A stretch of 64,000 nt of DNA from Janthinobacterium rivuli (lineage in GTDB: Bacteria; Pseudomonadota; Gammaproteobacteria; Burkholderiales; Burkholderiaceae_D). Shown piece by piece: positions 44,224 through 53,162 of this stretch; positions within the stretch are counted from its first letter, which is position 1, and every line of letters begins with the position of its first letter. Below the pieces are notes generated by a model. That model ran no database searches. It was not told where the DNA came from and was given only the letters and a program-made list of their open reading frames with translations. A program made the translations under genes and the position numbers. The stretch spans positions 333,780-397,779 of the forward strand of contig NZ_WFLJ01000002.1 of NCBI RefSeq assembly GCF_009208735.1, read 5' to 3'.

Positions 44224-44712
44224 ATGACCGAACACTTCAAAGCCCACCTCCACGACGAAGCCGGCACCGCCGCGCTGGGCGCCGCACTGGCGCGCGCGCT
44301 GGCGCCGGGCCTGGCGATCTACCTGCACGGCGACCTGGGCGCCGGCAAGACGGCCCTCACGCGCGCGCTGCTGCACGCGGCCGGCCATGCGGGCCACGTG
44401 AAAAGCCCCACCTACACCTTGTCCGAACCGTACACGGTGCAGCTCGACGGCCAGAGCGTCAACGTCATCCACTTCGACCTGTACCGCATGGGCAGCGCCG
44501 AGGAATTCCTCGACGCCGGTTTTCGCGAAGACTTCGATGGCCGCAACATCTGCATCGTCGAATGGCCAGAGAAAGCCGAACCGGTGCTGCCGCCGGCAGA
44601 CCTGAATGTTTATTTGAACGTTGCGGGGTCAGGACGTGATGTAGAATTGCAAGCGTCTTCTGAATTGGGTCTGTCATGCCTTCACCGTCTCAAATTCGCC
44701 CCGAACCTTTGA
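44224..44712 (+). CDS. tsaE: tRNA threonylcarbamoyladenosine synthesis ATPase TsaE
   Basis: A 162-residue P-loop ATPase; Walker A is GDLGAGKT at residues 36-43, and EWPEKAEPVLP is the conserved C-terminal motif. TsaE supports the TsaBD complex in making t6A37 of tRNAs. The end overlaps the amidase start by 37 bp. The tsaE-amiC order is conserved in betaproteobacteria. Confidence 0.93.
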   Translation: MTEHFKAHLHDEAGTAALGAALARALAPGLAIYLHGDLGAGKTALTRALLHAAGHAGHVKSPTYTLSEPYTVQLDGQSVNVIHFDLYRMGSAEEFLDAGFREDFDGRNICIVEWPEKAEPVLPPADLNVYLNVAGSGRDVELQASSELGLSCLHRLKFAPNL

Positions 44713-46076
44713 TCTCCTCGCCCATCACCCGGCGCACGGTCCTCAAGGCCGGCGGCACCCTGCTGTTGTCCGTGTTCGCGCCCATGTCGGCGATGGCGGC
44801 GCAAATTCTCGCCGTGCGCGTCTGGCCGGCCGAGGACTACACCCGCGTCACCCTGGAAAACGACAGCATCCTCAAGGCGACCCACTTCATCGTCAAGGAT
44901 CCGGAACGGCTGGTGGTCGACATCGAAGGGCTGGAACTCAATCCCACCTTGAAGGGCCTGGTGGCGAAGATCCAGTCGAACGACCCGTACATCAAGCAGG
45001 TGCGCGTGGGCCAGAACCGGCCCAACGTGGTGCGCCTGGTGTTCGACCTGAAGGAAGAAGTCACGCCGCAGCTGTTTACCCTGCCGCCGGCCGGCTCCTA
45101 CAACCACCGCCTGATCTTCGATCTGTATCCCGTGCGCGAGCCGGACCTGATCGCGCAGATGATCGAAAAGGGCGACTGGTCGAGCGACCCGGCCAAGCCT
45201 TTGATGTCCGACACGCATACGCCGCCGCCCGCGCTACCCCTGCCCGAGAGCGGCAAGCCGCCCGTGGCCGCTGTGACGCCACCGGTGACGAGCATCGCGC
45301 CGCCCGCACCCGAACTGCGCCCGGAACAGCGCCCCGAAGCGCGCCCGCTGCCGGGCCAGAAGGTGGTGCGCATGATTACCATCGCCCTCGATCCCGGCCA
45401 CGGCGGCGAAGACCCGGGCGCCATGGGCAGCCGCGGCAGCCGCGAAAAAGACGTGGTGCTGGCCATCGCCAAGCGCCTCAAGACCAAGCTGGAACTGCAG
45501 CCCAACATGCGCGTCATGCTCACGCGCGACGCCGACTTCTTCGTCCCGCTGGGCATGCGCGTGGAAAAGGCGCGCAAGGTGCAGGCCGACCTGTTCGTCT
45601 CGATCCACGCCGACGCCTTCATCCAGCCGACGGCGCGCGGCTCGTCCGTCTTCGTGCTGTCCGAAAAGGGCGCCACCTCGACGGCCGCGCGGTGGCTGGC
45701 CAACAAGGAAAACCAGGCCGACCTGATCGGCGGCGTGAACGTGAAGAACCACGACAAGCAGCTGGCCAGCGTGCTGCTCGACCTGTCGACGACGGCGCAG
45801 ATCAATGACAGCATGAAGCTGGGCAAGGCCGTGCTGCGCGAAATCGGCGGCATCAACCGCCTGCACAAGGGTTCCGTCGAGCAGGCCGGCTTCGCCGTGC
45901 TCAAAGCGCCGGACATCCCTTCCATCCTGATCGAGACGGCCTTCATCTCGAATCCGGAAGAGGAAGCCAAGCTGACCGACAACGGCTACCAGGACCAGAT
46001 GGCCGACGCCATCGTCACGGGCATCAAGAATTACTTTGCCAAGAATCCGCCGCTGGCGAAAAGCCGCCTGACCTGA
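44676..46076 (+). CDS. amiC: N-acetylmuramoyl-L-alanine amidase AmiC-type
   Basis: A 466-residue exported amidase. The N terminus has a twin-arginine signal, TRRTVLKAGGTLLLSVF. An AMIN domain (about residues 40-140) targets it to the division site. A Pro-rich linker leads to the Amidase_3 domain with zinc and catalytic residues in LDPGHGGEDPG, SIHADAF and ETAFISNPEE. It cleaves the peptide from muramic acid during cell separation, controlled by EnvC/NlpD-type activators. It overlaps tsaE and is 14 nt ahead of the mutarotase gene. Confidence 0.93.
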   Translation: MPSPSQIRPEPLISSPITRRTVLKAGGTLLLSVFAPMSAMAAQILAVRVWPAEDYTRVTLENDSILKATHFIVKDPERLVVDIEGLELNPTLKGLVAKIQSNDPYIKQVRVGQNRPNVVRLVFDLKEEVTPQLFTLPPAGSYNHRLIFDLYPVREPDLIAQMIEKGDWSSDPAKPLMSDTHTPPPALPLPESGKPPVAAVTPPVTSIAPPAPELRPEQRPEARPLPGQKVVRMITIALDPGHGGEDPGAMGSRGSREKDVVLAIAKRLKTKLELQPNMRVMLTRDADFFVPLGMRVEKARKVQADLFVSIHADAFIQPTARGSSVFVLSEKGATSTAARWLANKENQADLIGGVNVKNHDKQLASVLLDLSTTAQINDSMKLGKAVLREIGGINRLHKGSVEQAGFAVLKAPDIPSILIETAFISNPEEEAKLTDNGYQDQMADAIVTGIKNYFAKNPPLAKSRLT

Positions 46077-46090
46077 CATGAAAGCCTAGC

Positions 46091-46927
46091 ATGAGCAACA
46101 GCACCTTTGGCCAGCTGCCGGCCGTGACCATCCGCGCCGCCGATGGCGCGCAAGCGACCGTCACCCTGTACGGCGGCCACCTGGTCGCCTGGCAGACCAG
46201 CGATGGTCAGGAGCGCCTGTTCTGCAGCCGCGATTCGGCCCTCGACGGCAGCCGCGCCATCCGCGGCGGCGTGCCCGTGATCTTCCCCCAGTTCGGCGCG
46301 CGCGGCACGGGCATGCGCCACGGCTTTGCGCGCGTGGCGACGTGGCAGCTGGAATCGACGGGCGACACCGATGGCGCCGCGTGGGCGCAATTTTCCCTGA
46401 CCCAGGCCGACTTGCCGGAAGCGATCGCCGCCAGCTGGCCCTGGGCCTTCACCCTGCGCCTGCGCGTGGCGGTGCAAGGCCAATCGCTGGAGCTGAGTCT
46501 GTCCGTGCACAACACGGGCGAGCAGGCGTTCCCGTTCTCGGCCGCCCTGCACAGCTATTTTGCGATTGATCAATTGAGCGAGGCGCGCATCGGCGGCCTG
46601 CAGCGCGTGCGCTATTCGGACGAGACGCCGCAAGATGCCTTGCAGGCGGAAGAGGTGCTGCAATTCGCGGACAAGCTGGACCGCATTTATTACCAGTTGC
46701 CGGGTGCCTTGCAGCTGCAGTCCGGCGACGCCACCCTGCACCTGGAGCAGCAGGGCTTTACGGATGCCGTCGTGTGGAACCCGGGCGCGCAGGACGCGGC
46801 CGCCCTGCCCGACCTGGCCGACGACGAATACCAGCGCTTCATCTGCATCGAGCCGGCCCTGATCCAGCCCGATTCGCTGGCAGCCGGCGCCGAATGGGTC
46901 GGCCGCCAGCGCCTCGAATTTATGTAA
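46091..46927 (+). CDS. D-hexose-6-phosphate mutarotase (YeaD-like)
   Basis: A 278-residue aldose-1-epimerase-fold protein. Core segments are LYGGHLVAWQTSDGQERLFCS, RGGVPVIFPQFGARG, LHSYFAI with the catalytic His, and WNPGAQDAAALPDLADDEYQRFICIEPAL (shown in part) with the catalytic Glu. It interconverts anomers of glucose-6-phosphate and related sugars. It is in line with amiC and could be co-transcribed. Its stop codon lies in a large inverted repeat. Confidence 0.9.
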   Translation: MSNSTFGQLPAVTIRAADGAQATVTLYGGHLVAWQTSDGQERLFCSRDSALDGSRAIRGGVPVIFPQFGARGTGMRHGFARVATWQLESTGDTDGAAWAQFSLTQADLPEAIAASWPWAFTLRLRVAVQGQSLELSLSVHNTGEQAFPFSAALHSYFAIDQLSEARIGGLQRVRYSDETPQDALQAEEVLQFADKLDRIYYQLPGALQLQSGDATLHLEQQGFTDAVVWNPGAQDAAALPDLADDEYQRFICIEPALIQPDSLAAGAEWVGRQRLEFM

Positions 46928-47030
46928 GAGTGACTGAAAAAGTCCAGGGCTAGGCGCCTTGCCGAAGGCAGTACGCATGTACGACGAGGCATGGCAACAA
47001 CGCCATGGGCTTTTTTCAGGCGCTCTTAGT
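46925..47030. repeat. 106-bp inverted-repeat element containing both flanking stop codons
   Basis: The ends are near-complementary over about 22 bp: TAAGAGTGACTGAAAAAG on the left, and on the right GGGCTTTTTTCAGGCGCTCTTA. Inside are hairpins GCCTT/AAGGC and CATGGC/GCCATG and the palindrome GTACGCATGTAC. The left TAA is the mutarotase stop and the right TTA is the complementary stop of the carbonic anhydrase gene. It may be a small non-autonomous mobile element or a bidirectional terminator. Confidence 0.7.
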
Positions 47031-48057
47031 TCGATTCCTTGATGATGCGGCCGTTGGTCGGCTGAATCGGGCGCGCATTTAACGGATACAAACGGCTGAA
47101 CAGCGCCATCTGTGCCGGCGAGGCCTGCACCGGCTGCTTCATCACCATCCACAGCACGCCTTCGCTGCAAGGCGGCTCCGTCATCGATCCCATGTAGGTG
47201 TAGTAGTCGCGCCGCGCCGGCAGCATCTCGGCCGGGTCGAGCAGGATGGTCGGCTGCATGGTCTCGAATTTTTCCAGCGGCAGGTTGTTCCACACGGTCT
47301 GGATGGTCGCTTGCGGCGCGCCCCGTTCCAGCAGCAGCGCCAGCACGGCTTGCCGCCCTTCCGCGTCGCGGTGCACCAGGTGCACCACCATCTCGAATGC
47401 CTTGCCATTGATGCGCTCTTCGGACGGACGGTGGAAATGGAATTGCTGCAGCTCGAACATGCGGTTCTGCACCGTGATGTAATTGCCGCCGCTCACGCCC
47501 ACCTGCACCGTATGGCCGTTGTCGACCACATTGAACGACGAGGGGTGGTAGTCAAAGCTGATCTGCTCGAGCTCCACCTTCATGCCATCGCGGATGTCGA
47601 TCGGCGACTGGCGGCTGCCATTGCCGCACTTGGCCCAGTCGACATTGATCTTGCTCCAGTTGGCCGGGCCGCTGTCGCCCTCATACGACCAGTGCGTGCC
47701 GCGCGGCACGGGCGGCGGTGGCGGCGGCGCGGCCTTCACCACGGCGGCGCGCCTGGCGCGGGCGGCGGCGCGGGCCGCCTGGGTGGCGCGCATTTCCGCC
47801 AGGCGCGCCGCGATGCGTTCGGACAGGTCGACTTCGGCCGCTTCTTCCTTCTCGCGCGCCGTGGGCGCGACGACGACAGGCGCCTTGGCCTCCTTGCCCT
47901 TCACCGATTCGGTCAGGGTTTTCATGGCGGCCGCGCGCGCCGACGCCGACATGGGCGCGGATGCGGTGGCGCTCGCCGAAGCGGGGGCATCTTTGGCGCT
48001 TGCCATGACCGTCATCGCGGCAAGGCTGCAAGCTAACAGGGCGCTCAAATGTCGCAT
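47026..48057 (-). CDS. Alpha-type carbonic anhydrase with long charged N-terminal region
   Basis: A 343-residue exported protein. A Sec signal ends near VMASAKDAP. About 110 residues rich in Ala, Arg, Lys and Glu follow, with a Pro run (KAAPPPPPPVP), and then the carbonic anhydrase domain: HWSYEGDSGPANWSKI, GSRQSPIDI, FHFHRPSEER and VVHLVH (three zinc-binding His), and GSMTEPPCSEGVLW with the gatekeeper Thr. It hydrates CO2 in the periplasm. The long low-complexity linker is unusual for bacterial alpha-CAs. The ATG at 48057 begins the signal directly; a longer frame is unsupported. Confidence 0.87.
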   Translation of the reverse strand: MRHLSALLACSLAAMTVMASAKDAPASASATASAPMSASARAAAMKTLTESVKGKEAKAPVVVAPTAREKEEAAEVDLSERIAARLAEMRATQAARAAARARRAAVVKAAPPPPPPVPRGTHWSYEGDSGPANWSKINVDWAKCGNGSRQSPIDIRDGMKVELEQISFDYHPSSFNVVDNGHTVQVGVSGGNYITVQNRMFELQQFHFHRPSEERINGKAFEMVVHLVHRDAEGRQAVLALLLERGAPQATIQTVWNNLPLEKFETMQPTILLDPAEMLPARRDYYTYMGSMTEPPCSEGVLWMVMKQPVQASPAQMALFSRLYPLNARPIQPTNGRIIKESN

Positions 48058-48212
48058 GGAAATCCAGAAAGTGAGAATACCCTCTGGTTTACGGCTGGAA
48101 AGCAACAAAACTTGAATCAGTGGGGGAGTAAAACAGAAATGCGGAGAAGAAAGTTAATCCAGGGCCAGCTGCGGACGGCGCCGCAGCGTGCTTGCCCTGG
48201 ATCGACGGAGCG

Positions 48213-48863
48213 TCAAGCCGACTTACCGACCATGCGCTTGTAGAGTTTCCACAAGCCGCCCAGTACCACCGGCACGACGGCGGCGCCGACACCGATCAGC
48301 ACGATCAAGGTCAGGTGGTCGCGGATCCATGGGATATTGCCGAAGAAGTAGCCCGCCGTCACCAGACCGACCACCCACAACAGGGCGCCCGTCACGTTGT
48401 ACATCTGGAAGCGCGCATGCGTCATGTCGGAAATGCCGGCCACGAACGGAGCGAAGGTACGCACCACCGGCACGAAACGGGCCAGGATGATGGTCTTGCC
48501 GCCATGCTTTTCAAAGAATTCATGCGTGCGGCGCATGGCATCCTTGTTGATCCAGCGGTAATCGTGGGTGAACACCCTTTGCCCGATGGCCTCGCCTATC
48601 CAGTAATTGAGCGTGTTGCCCGTGACGGCGGCCGTCACCAGCAAGGCGATCAGCAAGCCCAGGTGCATCTGTCCCGTCGCGCAAAACGCGCCGGCGATAA
48701 ACAATAAGGTATCTCCAGGGAAGAAAAACAGCACCACGAGGCCTGTCTCGCAAAAAATAATGGCAAACAGCACCGCATACACGAGGGTACCGTACTGCTC
48801 GATCAAGAGACCCAGCGTCTTGTCGACATGCACGATCATGTCGAGGAATTGCACAAAATCCAT
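48213..48863 (-). CDS. DedA-family membrane protein
   Basis: A 216-residue inner-membrane protein of the DedA/VTT superfamily: ETGLVVLFFFPGDTLLFIAGAFCA and GKTIILARFVPVVRTFAPFVAGI (shown in part) are the signature segments, with the conserved Arg in FVPVVR. DedA proteins act as lipid-carrier or phospholipid translocases, needed for membrane integrity. The start ATG at 48863 is preceded by AGGGA. A longer frame to 49166 overlaps the next gene's region and is not supported. Confidence 0.9.
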   Translation of the reverse strand: MDFVQFLDMIVHVDKTLGLLIEQYGTLVYAVLFAIIFCETGLVVLFFFPGDTLLFIAGAFCATGQMHLGLLIALLVTAAVTGNTLNYWIGEAIGQRVFTHDYRWINKDAMRRTHEFFEKHGGKTIILARFVPVVRTFAPFVAGISDMTHARFQMYNVTGALLWVVGLVTAGYFFGNIPWIRDHLTLIVLIGVGAAVVPVVLGGLWKLYKRMVGKSA

Positions 48864-49111
48864 ATATTTTTCCCTAAAGGTAGCGGCGGAATCATACACC
48901 ACCCGGCCAGCGCAACGGCAGTCCCCCGGCCGATATTTCGTGATTAATTCGGCAGCGCCCCTGGCGGCGTGGCATTTTAAGTAAAGGTTAAGGAAACGCC
49001 GTCGCGGCAGGCCGCTGCCAGGATTGCTATCCGCAATGTTTTTCCAACGAAACATTGCCATTCCGGTATACACTTTCTGACCAGCGCAACCCGCGCCGAC
49101 CAGGAGAAAAC

Positions 49112-50050
49112 ATGTATCGACCCACACTGAGCGGCCTGACCATGGCCACCGTACTGGGCCTTGCACAGCTGACCGCCCACGCGGCGCCCGTCCAGATCAA
49201 GGCGCCCGCCGAACTGCCCGCCAAGGCGACCTTGGCCGACGTGATCAAGGCTTCGAAGCCATCCGACTGGCGTCCGCTGGACCCGGACAACACCCTGTAC
49301 CTCGACATTCCCGCCGGCCGCGTGGTGATCGAACTGGCGCCCGATTTCGCGCCCAGGCACGTGGCCAACATCAAGGCCCTGGTGGCGGAACAGTATTACG
49401 ACGGCCTGGCCATCACGCGCGCGCAGGACAACTGGGTGGCGCAGTGGGGCGATCCGAACGAGAAAAATCCCAAGCCGATCCAGCATGCCCGGCGCACCCT
49501 GCCCGGCGAATTCACCGTGCCCCTGAAAAACGTCAGGAACTTCACGCGTCTGCCGGACGTTGACGGCTATGCGCCGCAGGTGGGCCATTCGAACGGTTTC
49601 CCGTCCGCGCGCGACCCGAAGTCCGGCACGGCCTGGCTCACGCATTGCTATGCCACCGTGGGCGTGGGCCGCGACAACGCCAGCGACAGCGGCGGCGGCG
49701 CGGAGCTGTACGCCGTCATCGGCCAGTCGCCGCGTCACCTGGACCGCGACATCACGGTCGTCGGCCGAGTCGTCTCCGGCATGCCATTGCTGTCGACCCT
49801 GCCGCGCGGCACGGCCCCCATGGGCTTTTATGACAGCCCCGAGAAAAACGTGCCGATCCAGGCCATCCGCCTGGCCGCCAGCGTGCCTTTGGCCCAGCGC
49901 AGCAACCTGGAAGTGATGCGCACCGATAGCGCCGCCTACCAGGCCGTGCTGGAAGCGCAGCGCCACCGCGGCGGCCCGTGGAGCAAGGTCACGGCCGGCC
50001 ACGTCGACGTGTGCAATGCGCCGATACCGGTGCGGGAGGTGGGGAAGTAG
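49112..50050 (+). CDS. Periplasmic cyclophilin-type peptidyl-prolyl isomerase
   Basis: A 312-residue exported protein with a signal ending at AHA-AP (about residue 24). The isomerase domain holds LYLDIPAGRVVIELAPDFAPRHVANIKALV, FPSARDPKSGTAWLTHCYATVGVGRDNASDSGGGAELYAVIG (shown in part) and VGRVVSGMPLLSTLP, as in the cyclophilin fold. It speeds proline cis-trans change in periplasmic or outer-membrane proteins. The ATG at 49112 has CAGGAG at good spacing; the longer frame has none. Confidence 0.85.
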   Translation: MYRPTLSGLTMATVLGLAQLTAHAAPVQIKAPAELPAKATLADVIKASKPSDWRPLDPDNTLYLDIPAGRVVIELAPDFAPRHVANIKALVAEQYYDGLAITRAQDNWVAQWGDPNEKNPKPIQHARRTLPGEFTVPLKNVRNFTRLPDVDGYAPQVGHSNGFPSARDPKSGTAWLTHCYATVGVGRDNASDSGGGAELYAVIGQSPRHLDRDITVVGRVVSGMPLLSTLPRGTAPMGFYDSPEKNVPIQAIRLAASVPLAQRSNLEVMRTDSAAYQAVLEAQRHRGGPWSKVTAGHVDVCNAPIPVREVGK

Positions 50051-50076
50051 GCCAACTTTTAGCCCAAGAACAAGGG

Positions 50077-50107
50077 CCGGGGTCAGACCCGACGGGTCTG
50101 ACCCCGG
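50077..50107. repeat. Palindromic repeat, GGGGTC family copy 3, next to mutL promoter
   Basis: CCGGGGTCAGACCC (50077-50090) and GGGTCTGACCCCGG (50094-50107) are exact complements around GAC. It is directly followed by TATAAT, a perfect -10 box for mutL at 50108-50113. Confidence 0.85.
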
Positions 50108-50113
50108 TATAAT
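50108..50113 (+). promoter_or_regulatory. mutL -10 box TATAAT, near-leaderless start
   Basis: TATAAT touches the 3' end of the repeat and lies only six bases before the mutL ATG at 50120, so transcription would begin at or by the start codon. No clear -35 box is seen; the repeat occupies that position. Confidence 0.5.
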
Positions 50114-50119
50114 GACCGC

Positions 50120-52024
50120 ATGAACGCTCCCATCACGCCCCACCGCCCGATCCAGGCCTTGCCTGACCAGTTGATTTCGCAAATCGCCGCCGGCGAGGTG
50201 GTCGAGCGGCCATCGGCCGTCGTCAAGGAGCTGCTGGAAAACGCGCTCGACTCGGGCGCCACGCAGATCACGGTGCGGCTGGAAGAAGGGGGCGTGAAGC
50301 GCATCGCCATCACCGATAACGGGCGCGGCATCGACAAGGACCAGCTGCCGCTGGCCCTGGCGCGCCACGCCACCTCGAAGATCGCCTCGCTGCACGACCT
50401 GGAAAACGTGGGCACCTTGGGCTTTCGCGGCGAGGCGCTGGCCTCGATCGCCTCGGTGGCCGCCGTCACCGTGACCTCGCGCACGGCGGACGCGGCCCAC
50501 GCGTGGGAAATCGTCGGCTCGCACAATGGCAGCGTCTCGCCGTCGTCGGGCGCGCACGGCACCACGGTCGACGTGCAGGACCTGTATTTCAACACGCCCG
50601 CGCGGCGCAAATTCCTCAAATCCGAGCAGACGGAATACGGCCACTGCGCCGAAGTCGTGCGCCGCATCGCCCTGGCGCGGCCGGACGTGGCGTTCTCGCT
50701 GTCGCACAATGGCCGCACCATCGACCAGTGGAATATCAGCGAACTGGCCAAGCGCAGCGCCCACATCCTCGGCAATGACTTCGCCGAGGCGCGCCTGGCG
50801 CTGGACGAGTCGGCCGGCACCCTGCGTATTCACGGCTTTGCCGGCTTGCCGACGGCCTCCAAGGCGCGCGCCGATGGCCAGTTCTTTTATGTCAACGGGC
50901 GCTTCGTGCGCGACAAGCTGCTGGTGCATGCCGTGCGCATGGCCTACCAGGACGTGCTGCACGGCGACCGCTTCCCTTCGTATGTGCTGGCGCTCGACCT
51001 CGACCCGGCCCTGGTCGACGTCAACGTGCACCCGTCGAAGATCGAAGTGCGCTTCCGCGACAGCCGCTCCGTGCACCAGTTCGTCTTCCACGCGGTGCAG
51101 CGCGCGCTGGCACAGACGTCGGCCACGGCCTTTGGCAGCGTGCCCGCCCCCTTGCCGGCCGCCTCCAGCCTGGGCGGCGACTCTGGCGCGGCTAGCGGCG
51201 GCCCCGGCATCTGGCGCCGCGAACAGACGCAAACGTCGTTCGGCGCGCAATTCACGAACACCTTCGCGCCCGCCTCGCCCGGCGCGGCCCGCCCCTTCTT
51301 TGCCGAGGCGCCAGGCATCGCCCAGGATACGGCGGCCTACGGCGCCCTGTTCGGCGGCAGCGGCGCATCCTCGCCGATCACGCAGGTGGAACCCTACATC
51401 GCCTCGCCCGAGGCGATGGCGCGCGAAGAATATCCGCTGGGCTTTGCCCTGGCCCAGCTGCACGGCATCTACATCCTGGCGCAGAATACCAAGGGCCTGG
51501 TGCTGGTCGACATGCACGCCGCGCACGAGCGCATCCTGTACGAACAGCTGAAGAACGCGCTGCAGGCGCAGGTGTCGGGCCAGGACATGCAGGTGCAGTC
51601 GCTGCTGATCCCCGTGACGTTCTACGCGGACGCCATCGAAGTGTCGACGGCAAATGAAAACCAGGATACGTTGAAAGCGCTGGGCTTCGACATCGCCGCC
51701 CTGTCGCCCACCACCCTGGCCGTGCGTTCCGTGCCGACCCTGCTGAAGAACGCCGACGCGCAGACGCTGGCGCGCGACGTGCTGCGCGACGTGCGCGAAT
51801 ACGGCGGCTCGCGCGTGCTGATCGAGCGCCAGAACGAATTGCTGGGCACCCTGGCTTGCCACACGGCCGTGCGCGCCAACCGCATCCTGTCGGTGCAGGA
51901 AATGAACGCCCTGCTGCGCCAGATGGAGAGCACGGAACGCGCCGACCAGTGCAACCATGGCCGGCCCACGTGGGTGCAGGTCGAGATCAACGCGCTGGAT
52001 AAACTGTTCCTGCGCGGCCAGTAA
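50120..52024 (+). CDS. mutL: DNA mismatch repair protein MutL (endonuclease-type)
   Basis: A 634-residue protein. The N-terminal GHKL ATPase shows ELLENALDSGATQI, TDNGRGI and GFRGEALASI. A linker of about 110 residues rich in Ala, Ser and Pro leads to the C-terminal dimerisation domain. There DMHAAHERILYE (near residue 465), GTLACHTAVRAN and QCNHGRPTW match the metal-binding motifs of nicking MutL proteins, with Met for Gln in the first. This differs from E. coli MutL, which depends on MutH. The gene is followed by another repeat and miaA. Confidence 0.95.
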   Translation: MNAPITPHRPIQALPDQLISQIAAGEVVERPSAVVKELLENALDSGATQITVRLEEGGVKRIAITDNGRGIDKDQLPLALARHATSKIASLHDLENVGTLGFRGEALASIASVAAVTVTSRTADAAHAWEIVGSHNGSVSPSSGAHGTTVDVQDLYFNTPARRKFLKSEQTEYGHCAEVVRRIALARPDVAFSLSHNGRTIDQWNISELAKRSAHILGNDFAEARLALDESAGTLRIHGFAGLPTASKARADGQFFYVNGRFVRDKLLVHAVRMAYQDVLHGDRFPSYVLALDLDPALVDVNVHPSKIEVRFRDSRSVHQFVFHAVQRALAQTSATAFGSVPAPLPAASSLGGDSGAASGGPGIWRREQTQTSFGAQFTNTFAPASPGAARPFFAEAPGIAQDTAAYGALFGGSGASSPITQVEPYIASPEAMAREEYPLGFALAQLHGIYILAQNTKGLVLVDMHAAHERILYEQLKNALQAQVSGQDMQVQSLLIPVTFYADAIEVSTANENQDTLKALGFDIAALSPTTLAVRSVPTLLKNADAQTLARDVLRDVREYGGSRVLIERQNELLGTLACHTAVRANRILSVQEMNALLRQMESTERADQCNHGRPTWVQVEINALDKLFLRGQ

Positions 52025-52047
52025 CTTTTCACCCCGAACGGCGACTA

Positions 52048-52078
52048 CTGGGGTCGGCCCCTGAGGGTCCGACCCCAG
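52048..52078. repeat. Palindromic repeat, GGGGTC family copy 4
   Basis: CTGGGGTCGG and CCGACCCCAG are exact outer arms; the inner CCCC and GGGT pair imperfectly around CTGA. Located between the mutL stop and the miaA start. Confidence 0.8.
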
Positions 52079-52123
52079 CCCTTGTCGTTGGGTTTGACAT
52101 AGCAAGCACATCAAAAAAGCGCC

Positions 52124-53071
52124 ATGACTATCACCCCACACCTCCCCCTGGCCGTCGCCATCATGGGCCCCACGGCCAGCGGCAAGACGGCCAGCGCGCT
52201 GGCCATCGCGCAAGCCATCCCGTCCGAGATCATTTCCGTCGATTCCGCCCTCGTCTACCGCGGCATGGATATCGGCACGGCCAAGCCGTCGCAAGAGGAA
52301 CTGGCCCAGGTACCGCATCACCTGATCGACATCATCGATCCGCTCGACGCGTATTCCGTGGCGCAGTTCCGCAACGATACCCTGCGCCTGGTGGCGGAGA
52401 TCTCCGCGCGCGGCAAGCTGCCGCTGCTCGTCGGCGGCACGATGCTGTACTTCAAGGGCCTGGCCGATGGCCTCGACGATTTGCCCGGCGCCGATCCTGC
52501 GTTGCGCGCCCGATTGGAAGAGGATGCGGCCGCCATCGGCTGGCCCGCCATGCATGCGCGCCTGGCGCAGCAAGACCCCGTCACGGCCGCGCGCCTGGCG
52601 CCGCAGGACGCGCAGCGCATCGGCCGCGCGCTGGAAATCATCGCCCTGTCCGGCCAGCCCATGTCGGCCCTGCTGGCACGGCGCGAAAAGACCGTGCTGC
52701 CATTTCAATTGCAATCGTTCGCGCTGGAACCGTCGGACCGCGCCGTGCTGCACGCGCGCATCGCCACGCGCTTCGACCTCATGCTGAAAAACGACGCCCT
52801 GCTCGACGAAGTGGAGCAGCTGCGCCGGCGCGGCGACCTGCATCCGGGCTTGCCCTCGATGCGCTGCGTGGGCTACCGCCAGGCCTGGGAATACCTGGAC
52901 GGCCGCATCGACCGCGCCACCCTGCGCGAGACGGGCATCATCGCCACGCGCCAGCTGGCGAAACGCCAGCTGACCTGGCTGCGCTCGATGCCGGAGCGCA
53001 TCGTCATCGATTGCCTCGGCGCCGACCCGGCCAGCGCCATGCTGGCGCAAATCCGGCCGTTGCTGAAATAA
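52124..53071 (+). CDS. miaA: tRNA dimethylallyltransferase MiaA
   Basis: A 315-residue enzyme. Walker A is [38 protein letters not shown] and [12 protein letters not shown] are the MiaA core; near the C terminus come [11 protein letters not shown] and [13 protein letters not shown]. It adds a dimethylallyl group to A37 of tRNAs that read U-starting codons. Downstream of mutL with a 99-nt spacer that contains a repeat, so it may have its own start of transcription. Confidence 0.95.
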   Translation: MTITPHLPLAVAIMGPTASGKTASALAIAQAIPSEIISVDSALVYRGMDIGTAKPSQEELAQVPHHLIDIIDPLDAYSVAQFRNDTLRLVAEISARGKLPLLVGGTMLYFKGLADGLDDLPGADPALRARLEEDAAAIGWPAMHARLAQQDPVTAARLAPQDAQRIGRALEIIALSGQPMSALLARREKTVLPFQLQSFALEPSDRAVLHARIATRFDLMLKNDALLDEVEQLRRRGDLHPGLPSMRCVGYRQAWEYLDGRIDRATLRETGIIATRQLAKRQLTWLRSMPERIVIDCLGADPASAMLAQIRPLLK

Positions 53072-53121
53072 TCATGAACGCTGCGGCACGCAAAAAATCC
53101 GCACATTTTTTTGCGCCGGCA

Positions 53122-53150
53122 TTGACAAGGAAATGCGAAGACTGGATAAT
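53122..53150 (+). promoter_or_regulatory. Promoter of the tRNA-Met genes
   Basis: TTGACA at 53122-53127 and GATAAT at 53145-53150 are separated by exactly 17 nt. The first tRNA begins 13 nt downstream. This is the clearest consensus promoter in the window. Confidence 0.85.
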
Positions 53151-53162
53151 GCTCGGCTGTTG

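Noticed and set aside
48977..53050. A 1357-codon open frame antisense to the cyclophilin, mutL and miaA genes
   Set aside because: The three genes on the other strand have full catalytic motifs. The antisense product has the same biased composition as other shadows.
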